The notes: generated by a model from the letters alone, not told the origin. Positions 8,490 through 16,183 are shown, counted from the stretch's first letter. The stretch is DNA of 18,280 nt from BMS3ABIN03 sp964418885 (GCA_964418885.1 CAYQNW010000073.1:1-18280), one strand, 5' to 3'. A program made the numbers and translations.

Positions 8490-8876
8490 ATGAGTTTCAA
8501 AAATCTAATGGTTATTAAAGCAGTTGTCTGTCTTGTATTCGGGGTTCTGTTACTTGCTATACCTGATAAACTACTTTCAATTTTCGGTGCAACCCTAAGC
8601 GTTGGCGGCATGTTCACAGCCAAGGAATATGGTTCTTCTTTATTTGGTAATTTATTTCTTTGCTGGTTTGCCAGAAATGCAGCAGAATCTGACGCAAGAA
8701 GAGCAATTATAATTGCTTTATTTGTTTACGACCTTATAGCATTTGTTATGACTGTAATTACAGTTATTTCAGGAGTGCTTAATCCATTGGGTTGGTTAAT
8801 TGTTTTTGTATACCTGTTCTTCACATTGGGATTTGGATACTTTTTGATTAAATCCCCTGTTGCTAAATCGGTTTAG
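8490..8876 (+). CDS. Small four-helix membrane protein of unknown function
   Basis: 128-residue integral membrane protein with four predicted helices (about 5-25, 42-60, 70-92 and 98-120) and a short basic C terminus. A conserved-looking patch GSSLFGNLFLCWFARNAAESDARRAI (48-73; the first 20 residues carry the small-residue pattern) sits between helices two and three, with charged residues that probably face the cytoplasm. I recognise the general type, small hypothetical membrane proteins found singly in many bacteria, but no characterised family. An AAAGGA about 8 bases before the ATG supports the start. It converges on the aldo-keto reductase, with two hairpins in the gap. Confidence 0.8.
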   Translation: MSFKNLMVIKAVVCLVFGVLLLAIPDKLLSIFGATLSVGGMFTAKEYGSSLFGNLFLCWFARNAAESDARRAIIIALFVYDLIAFVMTVITVISGVLNPLGWLIVFVYLFFTLGFGYFLIKSPVAKSV

Positions 8877-9018
8877 TAGAATATTATAAATTCAAGACAG
8901 GTAACTTTGATGAAACAAAAACTATAGTGCTGATGCAGTAATGACAGTGAACAAAGCGCAATTAGTTGATTTGATTTTTTAATCATTAATAATAGGTCCC
9001 CTGTAAATCGGGAGGTAA

Positions 9019-9043
9019 TTAAAAAGGGGCACTAAGTGTCCCT
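9019..9043 (-). terminator. Hairpin terminator after the aldo-keto reductase gene
   Basis: The inverted repeat GGGGCAC (9026-9032), loop TAA, GTGTCCC (9036-9042), extended by an A-T pair, forms an 8-bp stem with one G-T wobble. On the minus strand it is followed by a run of five T residues (A-run at 9021-9025, partly within the stem), as expected for a rho-independent terminator about 65 bases past the reductase stop. It may also stop the convergent membrane-protein transcript, although the plus-strand tail (TAAATTTT) is less regular. Confidence 0.6.
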
Positions 9044-9066
9044 AAATTTTCAGTTGCCCACCCCTT

Positions 9067-9087
9067 GTCCCCTCTGTAGGCAGGGAC
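9067..9087. repeat. Imperfect G/C-rich palindrome in the 3' gap
   Basis: GTCCC at 9067-9071 pairs with GGGAC at 9083-9087, with an inner CCT/AGG match around CTGT. It lies next to the terminator hairpin, in a G/C-rich patch (about 8995-9090) that contrasts with its AT-rich surroundings. Such patches are typical of dispersed intergenic palindromes, but no second copy occurs in the window, so this is only a candidate repeat. Confidence 0.35.
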
Positions 9088-9108
9088 TTTGTATCTCAAA
9101 ATACATTA

Positions 9109-10110
9109 TCATCGATTAGTTGTTCGCTCAAGACTTTCAGGGTAACGGGCTCCTTCTATTTTAATCTTAGCGGCAGCCTCATCAATCTCATTTAGATCAT
9201 CTTCTGTAAGTTCTATCGACACTGATCCCATATTTTCTTCAAGCCGGTTTAGTTTTGTTGTGCCGGGTATAGGAACGATCCACGGTTTCTGTGCAAGCAG
9301 CCAGGCTAATGCTATTTGTGCAGGTGTTATATTCTTTTGTTTTGCGAATTTGTTTATCAAATCAACTAAAGCCTGGTTTGCTTTACGTGCTTCCTGTGTA
9401 AAACGCGGAAGAGCGCTTCGGAAATCGGTACTTTCAAATTTAGTATTTTCATTTATCTTTCCTGTAAGAAATCCCCTGCCCAGAGGGCTGAATGTAACGA
9501 ATCCGATCCCAAGTTCTTCAAGTGTTTGTAAAGTTTCCTCTTCCGGTTTTCTCCACCAGAGAGAGTATTCACTTTGTAAAGCTGTAACCGGCTGCACTGT
9601 ATGTGCCCGGCGGATTGTTTGAACGCCAGCTTCAGAAAGACCGAAGTATTTTACTTTTCCTTCCTTTATTAAATCTTTTACGGTTCCTGCTACATCTTCT
9701 ATCAGCACTTTAGGATCGACACGATGCTGATATAACATATCGATAACATCGGTTCTTAATCTTTTAAGCGAACCTTCAACTGCTTTTCTTATGTGTTCAG
9801 GACGGCTATCTAGTTCAGACCAGCGCGAGTTTGCTTCACTTTCATTTGCAGGTTTGAATCCGAACTTGGTAGCAATTATAACCTGGTCGCGTAAAGGAGC
9901 AAGTGCTTCACCTACAAGTTCTTCATTCGAATAAGGACCATAAACCTCCGCAGTATCAAAAAATGTTACTCCGCGTTCAACAGCAGTACGAAGTAAAGAG
10001 ATCATCTCTTTCTTTTCAGGAAACGGAGGAAAAGCAAATGTCATTCCCATACAACCAAGTCCAATTTCGGATACTTCTAAGCCGCTCTTCCCAAGCTTAC
10101 GTTTTTGCAT
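9109..10110 (-). CDS. Aldo-keto reductase
   Basis: NADPH-dependent oxidoreductase of the aldo-keto reductase superfamily (cytosolic TIM barrel), 333 residues, the normal length. The catalytic tetrad is complete: Asp52 and Tyr57 in FFDTAEVYG, Lys82 in TKFG, and His129 in LYQHRVD. The C-terminal half has FSPLGRGFLTGK and the IPGTTKLNRLEEN stretch that binds the cofactor phosphate in this group. The overall pattern, with GLGCMGM at 17-23, resembles the AKR13 group (YghZ / perakine-reductase-like). These enzymes reduce varied aldehydes and ketones; the natural substrate is unknown. AGGA lies 6 bases before the ATG. It is a single gene, divergent from the phosphatase across 398 bases. Confidence 0.93.
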   Translation of the reverse strand: MQKRKLGKSGLEVSEIGLGCMGMTFAFPPFPEKKEMISLLRTAVERGVTFFDTAEVYGPYSNEELVGEALAPLRDQVIIATKFGFKPANESEANSRWSELDSRPEHIRKAVEGSLKRLRTDVIDMLYQHRVDPKVLIEDVAGTVKDLIKEGKVKYFGLSEAGVQTIRRAHTVQPVTALQSEYSLWWRKPEEETLQTLEELGIGFVTFSPLGRGFLTGKINENTKFESTDFRSALPRFTQEARKANQALVDLINKFAKQKNITPAQIALAWLLAQKPWIVPIPGTTKLNRLEENMGSVSIELTEDDLNEIDEAAAKIKIEGARYPESLERTTNR

Positions 10111-10508
10111 TGTTCATCCTTTTCTTTTTAATATTAAACATACAACTCAAAAATAATGAAACAAATGATAGCCAGACATAGATAGAAGGCATATTTACGG
10201 ATTCATTTTTTACTAAATAGATTATTATCATATCTAGAAAATTATAAATTCAGTTTCCTCCTGTTATTGAGTTCTGCATACATAGCTGAAAATGTTTGGC
10301 TGAAGCTTTAGGTAACTAAGCACCTTTTTTGAAATAGAACCTTAAATAGCTATACTACTATTATAAAAAACCTGTTTTAAATTCTTAAGATTAAGTTGTA
10401 TTAATTTAGAACTTGGTTGTTCAATGGCAATAGGATTATAAATAGAATTTTCAAACACAAGTTGCTGAAATTCGCTACTCAGACTGGCTTCTAATAATAG
10501 AAAAAAAT
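10111..10508. other. Divergent intergenic region without a gene
   Basis: 398 AT-rich bases between the divergent reductase and phosphatase genes. I see no protein gene or RNA gene in it. The reductase Shine-Dalgarno sequence lies at its left edge. The right part holds a sigma70-like promoter candidate for the phosphatase (listed separately). The rest has no repeat or strong hairpin that I can support. Confidence 0.6.
10413..10442 (+). promoter_or_regulatory. Possible promoter of the phosphatase gene
   Basis: TTGGTT (10413-10418) and TATAAA (10437-10442) are separated by 18 bases, a reasonable sigma70-like arrangement that would give a leader of about 60 bases before the ATG at 10509. In AT-rich sequence such matches arise by chance, and Bacteroidota-type promoters follow a different consensus, so confidence is low. 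Confidence 0.25.
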
Positions 10509-11906
10509 ATGGACAGGATCGGAACAGATTTTATCGATATAGCAAATGGTCTTTTAGTCTTGTTTGCAGGACTAATCGCTATTGTAATTTCTCTGTTTCG
10601 ATTAAAAAGTAAGGATTTCTCACTTTTCAATTTAGGTCTCTTCTGCACCATTTATGGCTTACGATGGTTAATGGAAACCCCAACTATGGTAACCTTGGTA
10701 GGATTCCCATTTACAGTTCCTTATTTCCATGCAGTTCTTACATACATTGTGGTTATTCCGCTTTCAGCATTTCTTGTTGAAGTATTTGGACGTGGATTAT
10801 ATGACTCTTTAATATGGTTTTTTCGCTCCACGATTTTATACGCAGTTGCTGCTGTAACTTTTGACTTTTTTAATGCGCGAACTGTATCAGATGCTTCCAT
10901 CAATCCAATTGTGGTAGTTGTTTGGTGCCTTGTGACACTGGTTAATCTGGCATTCATAAAAAAACAAAAACAAAGTGAGTTAAATGTAGTACGAGCGGGA
11001 TTTATTTTTCTTTTTATAACAGTAACCATTGATAACCTGATGAATATCAACTTTATAAGCTCAAATAGGCATCTGGAACACGGTGGTTTTATTGTTTTAA
11101 TTTTTGCTTTAGGATATGTAGCGGTTAGACATTTCATATCCAACGAAAAAAAATTGCTTGCAATCAACCAGGAAATGGAAATTGCACGAAGAATACAGCA
11201 TTTCAATCTTCCCGGTAATCTTCCTTCAATTGAAGGTCTGGATATTGCTGCCAGATACATTCCAATGTCAGCTATTGCAGGGGACTTCTATGATATTCAG
11301 CTTCAAGATAGAACTGGTGTCGGAATTTTGATTGCTGACGTATCCGGGCATGGTGTAGGCGCTGCACTAATTAGCTCTATGCTCAAGATAGCATTTGCTT
11401 CTCAGGCACATCACATAGCCGATTGCGCACTAGTGTTAAACGAAATAAACAATATCCTTCTGGGCAAGATAGAGGACTCATTTGTTACAGCATGTTCTCT
11501 CTTCATTGATTTAGAACAAGGAGTTATTCGTTATTCGAATGCGGGGCATCCACCACCTATCTTGTGGAAAAAATCTAAAAAGGAATTTCATAGTCTTTCA
11601 CAAGCAGGGATAATCCTGGGTCCATTCCCTGATTCGTCCTACGAAAACTATGAACTGGATATTACGAAGGAAGATAGAATCGTCTTGTATACTGATGGAA
11701 TGGCTGAAACAAAAAACAAAAGTGGCGAATACTTTGGAGATGATCGGATCCGGGAATTTGTTAAGGAACATTCTTCTGATTCAGCGGATCTTACCGCAAA
11801 TAAATTTATCGATTTCCTTTTCAAGTGGTCGGGCAAAGCACCAGAAACATCACTTGATGATGATCTGACATTAATTATTATAGATATCATCAGCCTGCAA
11901 CGCTAG
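10509..11906 (+). CDS. Membrane-anchored SpoIIE/PP2C-type serine phosphatase (RsbU-like)
   Basis: 465-residue signalling protein. Residues 1-210 contain six to seven predicted membrane helices, probably a sensor region. A short linker (EMEIARRIQHFNLPGNLP, 222-239) is the helical lead-in seen in RsbU/SpoIIE-type phosphatases. The catalytic domain follows: AGDFYDI (Asp259), ADVSGHGVGAAL (Asp277), YTDGMAE (Asp396) and DDDLTL (450-455) supply the metal-binding acids of the PPM fold. Such enzymes dephosphorylate anti-sigma antagonist (STAS) proteins in partner-switching pathways that control stress responses. No antagonist, kinase or sigma factor gene lies next to it, so its partner must be elsewhere. 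The ATG lacks a Shine-Dalgarno sequence. The catalytic identity is strong; the signal sensed is unknown. Confidence 0.92.
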   Translation: MDRIGTDFIDIANGLLVLFAGLIAIVISLFRLKSKDFSLFNLGLFCTIYGLRWLMETPTMVTLVGFPFTVPYFHAVLTYIVVIPLSAFLVEVFGRGLYDSLIWFFRSTILYAVAAVTFDFFNARTVSDASINPIVVVVWCLVTLVNLAFIKKQKQSELNVVRAGFIFLFITVTIDNLMNINFISSNRHLEHGGFIVLIFALGYVAVRHFISNEKKLLAINQEMEIARRIQHFNLPGNLPSIEGLDIAARYIPMSAIAGDFYDIQLQDRTGVGILIADVSGHGVGAALISSMLKIAFASQAHHIADCALVLNEINNILLGKIEDSFVTACSLFIDLEQGVIRYSNAGHPPPILWKKSKKEFHSLSQAGIILGPFPDSSYENYELDITKEDRIVLYTDGMAETKNKSGEYFGDDRIREFVKEHSSDSADLTANKFIDFLFKWSGKAPETSLDDDLTLIIIDIISLQR

Positions 11907-11928
11907 CAAGCTTGTACGAATAATGTCG

Positions 11929-11947
11929 TTACGAACTTGTTTCGGAA
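11929..11947. repeat. REP-like palindromic repeat
   Basis: TTACGAA, loop CTTGT, TTCGGAA: arms of 7 bp with one mismatch. The wider sequence (GTC.TTACGAACTTGT and then TTCGGAATCT) resembles a very common dispersed intergenic palindrome of many bacterial genomes, the one that yields IPKQVRND-like peptides when translated by mistake. It lies 22 bases past the phosphatase stop. Only one copy occurs in the window, so the repeat assignment rests on recognition of the motif. Confidence 0.55.
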
Positions 11948-12079
11948 TCTCACTCAATGGTTTTGGATAGATCAGATTTATCTTTAAACCAACTATCGAA
12001 GCTAAGTTTTTTATGATGTTCATAAATTAATTTCCCTAACCAGACTTCCCAAAGATAACAACGGAAAAGCCTATAAAAA

Positions 12080-12214
12080 TTAATTGAACTTTCTATCGAG
12101 TGTTATAGGTTTACTCTTCTCGCTTTTCTTTTCTCTTTTAGCGGCTTTCTTTTCCTTTAAAGTTTTTTGCGGTGCTTTCTTAGTTACTTTTTTAGTGTTG
12201 CGACCTTTACTCAT
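12080..12214 (-). CDS. Small Lys-rich protein (44 residues)
   Basis: A 44-codon gene beginning MSKGRNTKKV and continuing TKKAPQKTLKEKKAAKREKK, ending at TAA. The support is an ideal AGGAG (12223-12227) exactly 8 bases before the ATG and its likeness to tiny conserved proteins of Bacteroidota and relatives that share the M(S/A)KG.NTKK...KT.KEK.AAK pattern. About 40 percent of residues are Lys or Arg, with a predicted helix over the second half, so nucleic-acid or ribosome binding is plausible but not shown. It stands alone between the phosphatase and the carbohydrate cluster and converges on the phosphatase gene. Confidence 0.78.
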   Translation of the reverse strand: MSKGRNTKKVTKKAPQKTLKEKKAAKREKKSEKSKPITLDRKFN

Positions 12215-12571
12215 TTTATTTTCTCCTTTTTGTTAAAATTAATTTCTTTTGTCAAGGTTTTGATTAATTTTATGTTTATTAATTATTCTGTTCAAATACT
12301 CATGCAGACTAACGAATTAACTTTTAATAACCAAAGAAAACGGTGATATAAAAGATATAGATCAAGAGACAAGCTCAATCTAAACTTATATTGGAATTGT
12401 AAAAATTTTAATGACTTTTAACTAAGTCTTACACAATCCGACTACTTAAAATAGATCGATCGGAATCCTCTTTAAATGGTTAGTCAAGTGAATAAATCAA
12501 CATTAAATAGTGAACTTAATGTTGATAATTAGTAACTATCTGGTAAACCTTATTACTATAATTCACCAAAA
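12215..12571. other. Intergenic region upstream of the Lys-rich gene and after the GH130 gene
   Basis: 357 AT-rich bases. The left end holds the Shine-Dalgarno sequence and presumably the promoter of the small Lys-rich gene (a TTGACA-like hexamer occurs on the minus strand near 12249-12254). The right end holds a long AT-rich inverted repeat, listed separately. I see no further gene. Confidence 0.55.
12496..12526 (-). terminator. 11-bp AT-rich hairpin after the GH130 cluster
   Basis: ATCAACATTAA (12496-12506) and TTAATGTTGAT (12516-12526) form a perfect 11-bp stem with a 9-base loop, 45 bases after the stop codon of the last cluster gene. Only a few G-C pairs and an irregular T-rich tail (TTTATTC) follow on the minus strand, so it is a weak terminator at best. 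It could instead protect the 3' end of the message. Confidence 0.4.
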
Positions 12572-14044
12572 TTAGTTTGCCAGTGAGTGCATGCAGCTAA
12601 TCAATTCACTTACCTCAACGGTTGCTATACCGGACATGATATCAGACATTGCATAGGGAATAACCAACGTGTTATTATGGATAAGCGAACCACAACTGTA
12701 AACTACATTGGGTACATAACCTTCACGCTCACCCTCACGCGGGGTGATTAGTGGTTCATTAAGGCGCCCAATTATTTTTTCCGGATTCTCAAGATCAAGA
12801 AGTATTGCCCCTATACAATACTGCCGCATAGGACCGACACCATGTGTGAGTACCAACCAGCCTTCGCTGGTTTCAAGTGGTGAACCGCAGTTACCGATCT
12901 GAATGAATTCCCAGGGACTGTTGGGCTCCTGGATGATTTTAGACTCCTGCCAGAAATGTAAGTGATCGGAAAACATTATACGGTTGTTCTCGCCGTCCTG
13001 GCGAGAAAGCATAACATACTTACCGTTAATCATACGCGGAAAAAGTGCCATGCCCTTGTTTTGAACCGCTTTGCCGTTTAAAGTAATAATATTAAAAGTG
13101 ATAAAATCTTTTGTTTTTATTAATTGAGGTAGAATACTAAAGCCGCTGTAAGCTGTATATGTTGCATAATATGTAGATTCACCATTATCATCAAAAAATT
13201 GGACAAACCTCGCGTCTTCTATGCCGCTCTTTTCACTTGAAGAGGTAGGAAATATCACGCGCTCAGATATTCCGTATTCGGTGTGGAATTTTACTTCATA
13301 ATTGGATTTAGCCAGCCAGTAAACGATTCCTATTGTTTCTCTATCGAGGGGAAAATCTGAATGTAATCTAAGCTCGTTAATTCTTTCTTTAAGATTGTTA
13401 TAACTAAACTCATCAGGTAATTGTTCGAGAACCCGGCTTGTTGTCTCGTTACAAACGTTCATTTCATTCAGCTTGAGCTGAAAGAGATGGAGGTCATAAA
13501 CAGGGTTAAGTTGCATATTAGGAGTTTCTACAAATTCGCTTACGGGATCAAAAATAAACGAATTATTGCTGTCAATAATTCCGCTGCGAAAGCTAATAGA
13601 TGAGATATGACCTTCCCCAACAGAGCGAAGGCTTATGATAAAACGAAGACTGCCACCAGGAACATTGGTTTGATCCGGATGCTGCACAATAGAGGGATTG
13701 AAAAGCCCCGCAGATTCAACCGAGTATTCCATTGTAAAATAGGCACCAATGAGCATTTTTTTTGTTTCGCTCAGCTCTTCATCCCGGGGAATATATTCGG
13801 CTACCGCATCATAGTGGTTTTTTAGCGCATGAGTGATATCCCTGTGACGATCAAAGAATTCGAAATGAATTCTTTTCATTAATTCCTCGGCTTCGTTTTC
13901 ATTGAGACTCAAGACCCGATTAATGATTTTGGGAGTTCGGGAATTTTCAGGAACATGAAGACGTGTTATAACACGGGATACGTCACGATTAATTTTAGTC
14001 TTTTTCCTTCTAACTTGTGGTTTGCTATATTTTTTAGAGTCCAT
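12572..14044 (-). CDS. GH130-family glycosidase/phosphorylase, long form
   Basis: 490-residue cytoplasmic protein (no signal peptide). The C-terminal 280 residues form a five-bladed propeller of the GH130 type: IEDARF (276-281) with Asp277 as the expected proton donor, YATYTAYS (293-300), LFPRMINGKYVMLSR (334-348), IGNCGSPLETSEGWLVLTHGVG (383-404; read as two blocks) and YVPNVVYSCG (443-452). The N-terminal 200 residues are an extension of the long subgroup, with FNPSIVQHPDQ (115-125) and the SLRSVGEGHISSISFR block (138-153). At position 382 Gln stands where the compact GH130 next door has Lys199, a residue linked to phosphate binding in phosphorylases; His401 is kept. It may therefore be a phosphorylase with an altered site or a hydrolase. 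Substrates of GH130 enzymes are beta-linked mannosides. Last gene of the cluster, 160 bases after the previous stop; no good Shine-Dalgarno sequence. Confidence 0.85.
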   Translation of the reverse strand: MDSKKYSKPQVRRKKTKINRDVSRVITRLHVPENSRTPKIINRVLSLNENEAEELMKRIHFEFFDRHRDITHALKNHYDAVAEYIPRDEELSETKKMLIGAYFTMEYSVESAGLFNPSIVQHPDQTNVPGGSLRFIISLRSVGEGHISSISFRSGIIDSNNSFIFDPVSEFVETPNMQLNPVYDLHLFQLKLNEMNVCNETTSRVLEQLPDEFSYNNLKERINELRLHSDFPLDRETIGIVYWLAKSNYEVKFHTEYGISERVIFPTSSSEKSGIEDARFVQFFDDNGESTYYATYTAYSGFSILPQLIKTKDFITFNIITLNGKAVQNKGMALFPRMINGKYVMLSRQDGENNRIMFSDHLHFWQESKIIQEPNSPWEFIQIGNCGSPLETSEGWLVLTHGVGPMRQYCIGAILLDLENPEKIIGRLNEPLITPREGEREGYVPNVVYSCGSLIHNNTLVIPYAMSDIMSGIATVEVSELISCMHSLAN

Positions 14045-14204
14045 ATCTCAGCTTTATTAAATTGGTTTATATTTCAGGCTTTATGTCAATAGTTTGCACT
14101 TCGATGTTGATTTTAAATCCTACTATATTCTCGAAATATCTAATTATATAATTTAATCAGGGAATTAATGATTTAAAAATACGGTTATGATATTTGGTGT
14201 CCAC

Positions 14205-15152
14205 CTACAACGGCGATCTGGAATCTGACAGACAAAGTTGGACTAAGTCATCAATCACTGCTGTGCCGCAACACATTACTGTATCAGCACCGCCCCAATA
14301 AATTTTTACAGTACCATTGTCTTCAGGGACAACCCCACAAGTAAAGACAACATTTGGCACATAGCCGCTCACTTCCCAGGGATCCTCAGGCTGCAGTATC
14401 CACTTATCTGAAACCCCAATTATTTTTGCAGGATCATAAAGATCATGCAATGCCGCCCCTAAACGATATACTGCTCCAGCCATTGTCTTAAAAACTCCAT
14501 GGTAAATATGTAGCCATCCCTTGTTGGTTTTGAAGGGCGGTGCTCCGGGCCCGATTTTCATTTCATCCCAATGATAGGGAACCGGTTTCATAATCACGCG
14601 AGAATCTCCCCAGTGAACCAGGTCGGGGGAATGGGAAATCCAGATAGACCATGGTGAAATTTCGGAATGCGGACGGTCAAGGCGTACATATTTTCCACCA
14701 AACTTTTGAGGAAAAATTACCACATTGCGAAGGTCGGCCTGGGTTATAAGAGCAATGCGTTCAACTTTTTCAAAATCTATGGTACGTGCCAAAGCAATTC
14801 GAACTCCATGAGGTGAATAAGCACTGTATGTAAGTAAGTAATAATCCTCTACTGGACAGATTCTCATATCCTCGATTCCGAACTCTTCATATTCTGCAAA
14901 AATGCTTTCGGTTGAAGGTTTAAGAAATGGTTTGGGACGAACCGTAAATAAAAAACCATCATCACTATCAGCCCTACCTATAATAGAGCGTCCATTGTGT
15001 TGATGCGATCTAAAAAGCATAATGTAACTACCATTGTGCTTCACTACTCCTGCATTGTGGACAGTGGCTACTGGATAGGGCACATCGTCTTTTGTGAGTA
15101 TAGGATTTTTATCGTAACGTTTTATAATGGTATCTTGATTAGCCATATTCAT
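14205..15152 (-). CDS. GH130-family beta-mannoside phosphorylase/hydrolase, compact form
   Basis: 315-residue cytoplasmic enzyme with the GH130 blocks in order: KNPILT (15-20), the IEDMRI block (93-98) with Asp95 as the expected general acid, YSAYSPHGVRIAL (109-121), FPQKFGGKYVRLDRPHS (147-163), SPDLVHWG (175-182), KIGPGAPP (199-206) and GWLHIYHGV (212-220), then YVPNVVFTCG (264-273). Lys199 and His218 are basic residues which, in characterised GH130 phosphorylases, take part in binding phosphate; they are present here. The Arg-Asn pair of some phosphorylases after YTAxS is replaced by Pro114-His115, so phosphorolysis is likely but not certain. Known activities act on beta-1,2- or beta-1,4-mannosides. 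The ATG overlaps the stop of the upstream GT4 by 4 bases, and a GGGAG lies 8 bases before it. Translation is therefore coupled to that gene. Confidence 0.87.
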   Translation of the reverse strand: MNMANQDTIIKRYDKNPILTKDDVPYPVATVHNAGVVKHNGSYIMLFRSHQHNGRSIIGRADSDDGFLFTVRPKPFLKPSTESIFAEYEEFGIEDMRICPVEDYYLLTYSAYSPHGVRIALARTIDFEKVERIALITQADLRNVVIFPQKFGGKYVRLDRPHSEISPWSIWISHSPDLVHWGDSRVIMKPVPYHWDEMKIGPGAPPFKTNKGWLHIYHGVFKTMAGAVYRLGAALHDLYDPAKIIGVSDKWILQPEDPWEVSGYVPNVVFTCGVVPEDNGTVKIYWGGADTVMCCGTAVIDDLVQLCLSDSRSPL

Positions 15153-16183
15153 TTTCGGTACTCCCTTTCTTTTTTCTTTTCAAGAATCATCTCATAGACC
15201 TGAACATATTCTTCAACCATCCGGTTGACTGTAAAATATTGTTCAACACGATGACGGCAGTATGCTCGGTCAATATCTTTTAAGCGTGCAACAGCGGCTA
15301 TTGCTTCACTTACTGTATTTACGAGAAAACCGTCCTTACCGTTTTCAATAAGTTCTGGCATGCTTCCCTTATTAAAAGCGATAACCGGAGTACCGCAAGC
15401 CATAGATTCTATAACGGTCAGGCCAAAAGGTTCATTGAAATTTATGGGATGAAGAAGCGCGGTTGCTTTACCAAGAAGTTGGTTGCGCTTAACCGGTCCT
15501 GCACTGCCGGCATAGATCACATTGCGATTATCTAAGTGGGGTAAAATGTACTTTTTATAGTAGACTTCATCCTGAATGATTCCTGCTAATATCAGTTTTT
15601 TGTTACAAGCCATGGCAATTTCAATAGCCTCTTTGGGGCCTTTGTCATGATGAATGCGTCCGAAAAATATTAAATATTCATCCGGCTCAGGTTGAAAATC
15701 AAATTGATTTATATCTATACCGTGATGTATGGTTTTAATATAGTCGAGATCCGGCGATCGGTCGGCATCGCTGATGGAAACATAGAACACTTTGCCGTTA
15801 TATTTTTTATAAACCGGTAGAATCCCGGGAGACGAAAAGCCATGAATAGTGGTAACTACCGGGGTAGTGACAAGACCGGTATATGTCAAAGGTAAAAAGT
15901 CAAAATTATTATGGATAATGTCAAACTCTTCAGCATGTTCAAAGAGTTCTGAAATGTGCAGGCACTCCCAAACTTTTGGTATAATGGAGAGATCTTCTTC
16001 ATAACCCCGTGTACAAACAGAATACAGTTTACCACTGGTTTCAGAATCACCGGTTGCAAACAGGGTAACTTGATGACCTCGCGAAACCAATCCCTCGGTT
16101 AAAAGAGATACAATGCTTTCCCACGGACCATAATGTCGCGGTGGTGTGCGCCAGGCAATAGTCGAGAGCATGGCAATTTGCAT
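15149..16183 (-). CDS. GT4-family glycosyltransferase
   Basis: 344-residue retaining glycosyltransferase of the GT-B fold, family GT4. Segments in order: WRTPPRHYGPWE (11-22), an acceptor-side signature of this subgroup; FDIIHNNFDFLPLTY (87-101); TTIHGFSS (111-118); LIFFGRIHHDKGPKEAIEIA (171-190); and the nucleotide-sugar motif NEPFGLTVIESMACGTPVIA (250-269) with the EX7E pair Glu251 and Glu259. It uses a nucleotide-activated sugar; GDP-mannose is a reasonable guess given the GH130 partners but cannot be read directly. No signal or membrane segment, so it acts in the cytoplasm. An AAGGA lies 7 bases before the ATG. It starts 14 bases after the upstream GT4 fusion gene and overlaps the compact GH130 gene by 4 bases. 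Confidence 0.9.
   Translation of the reverse strand: MQIAMLSTIAWRTPPRHYGPWESIVSLLTEGLVSRGHQVTLFATGDSETSGKLYSVCTRGYEEDLSIIPKVWECLHISELFEHAEEFDIIHNNFDFLPLTYTGLVTTPVVTTIHGFSSPGILPVYKKYNGKVFYVSISDADRSPDLDYIKTIHHGIDINQFDFQPEPDEYLIFFGRIHHDKGPKEAIEIAMACNKKLILAGIIQDEVYYKKYILPHLDNRNVIYAGSAGPVKRNQLLGKATALLHPINFNEPFGLTVIESMACGTPVIAFNKGSMPELIENGKDGFLVNTVSEAIAAVARLKDIDRAYCRHRVEQYFTVNRMVEEYVQVYEMILEKKKEREYRK

Noticed and set aside
9903..10181. A 92-codon plus-strand frame opposite the aldo-keto reductase
   Set aside because: Antisense to a well-supported gene with a full catalytic tetrad; no family resemblance.
10721..11260. A 179-codon minus-strand frame opposite the phosphatase
   Set aside because: It is a long shadow of the membrane-sensor coding sequence; its composition is that of a reverse complement and it has no recognisable domain.
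11871..12023. A 50-codon minus-strand frame with an IPKQVRND-like stretch
   Set aside because: It overlaps the end of the phosphatase gene, has no ribosome binding site, and its recognisable part is a translation of the REP-like palindrome.
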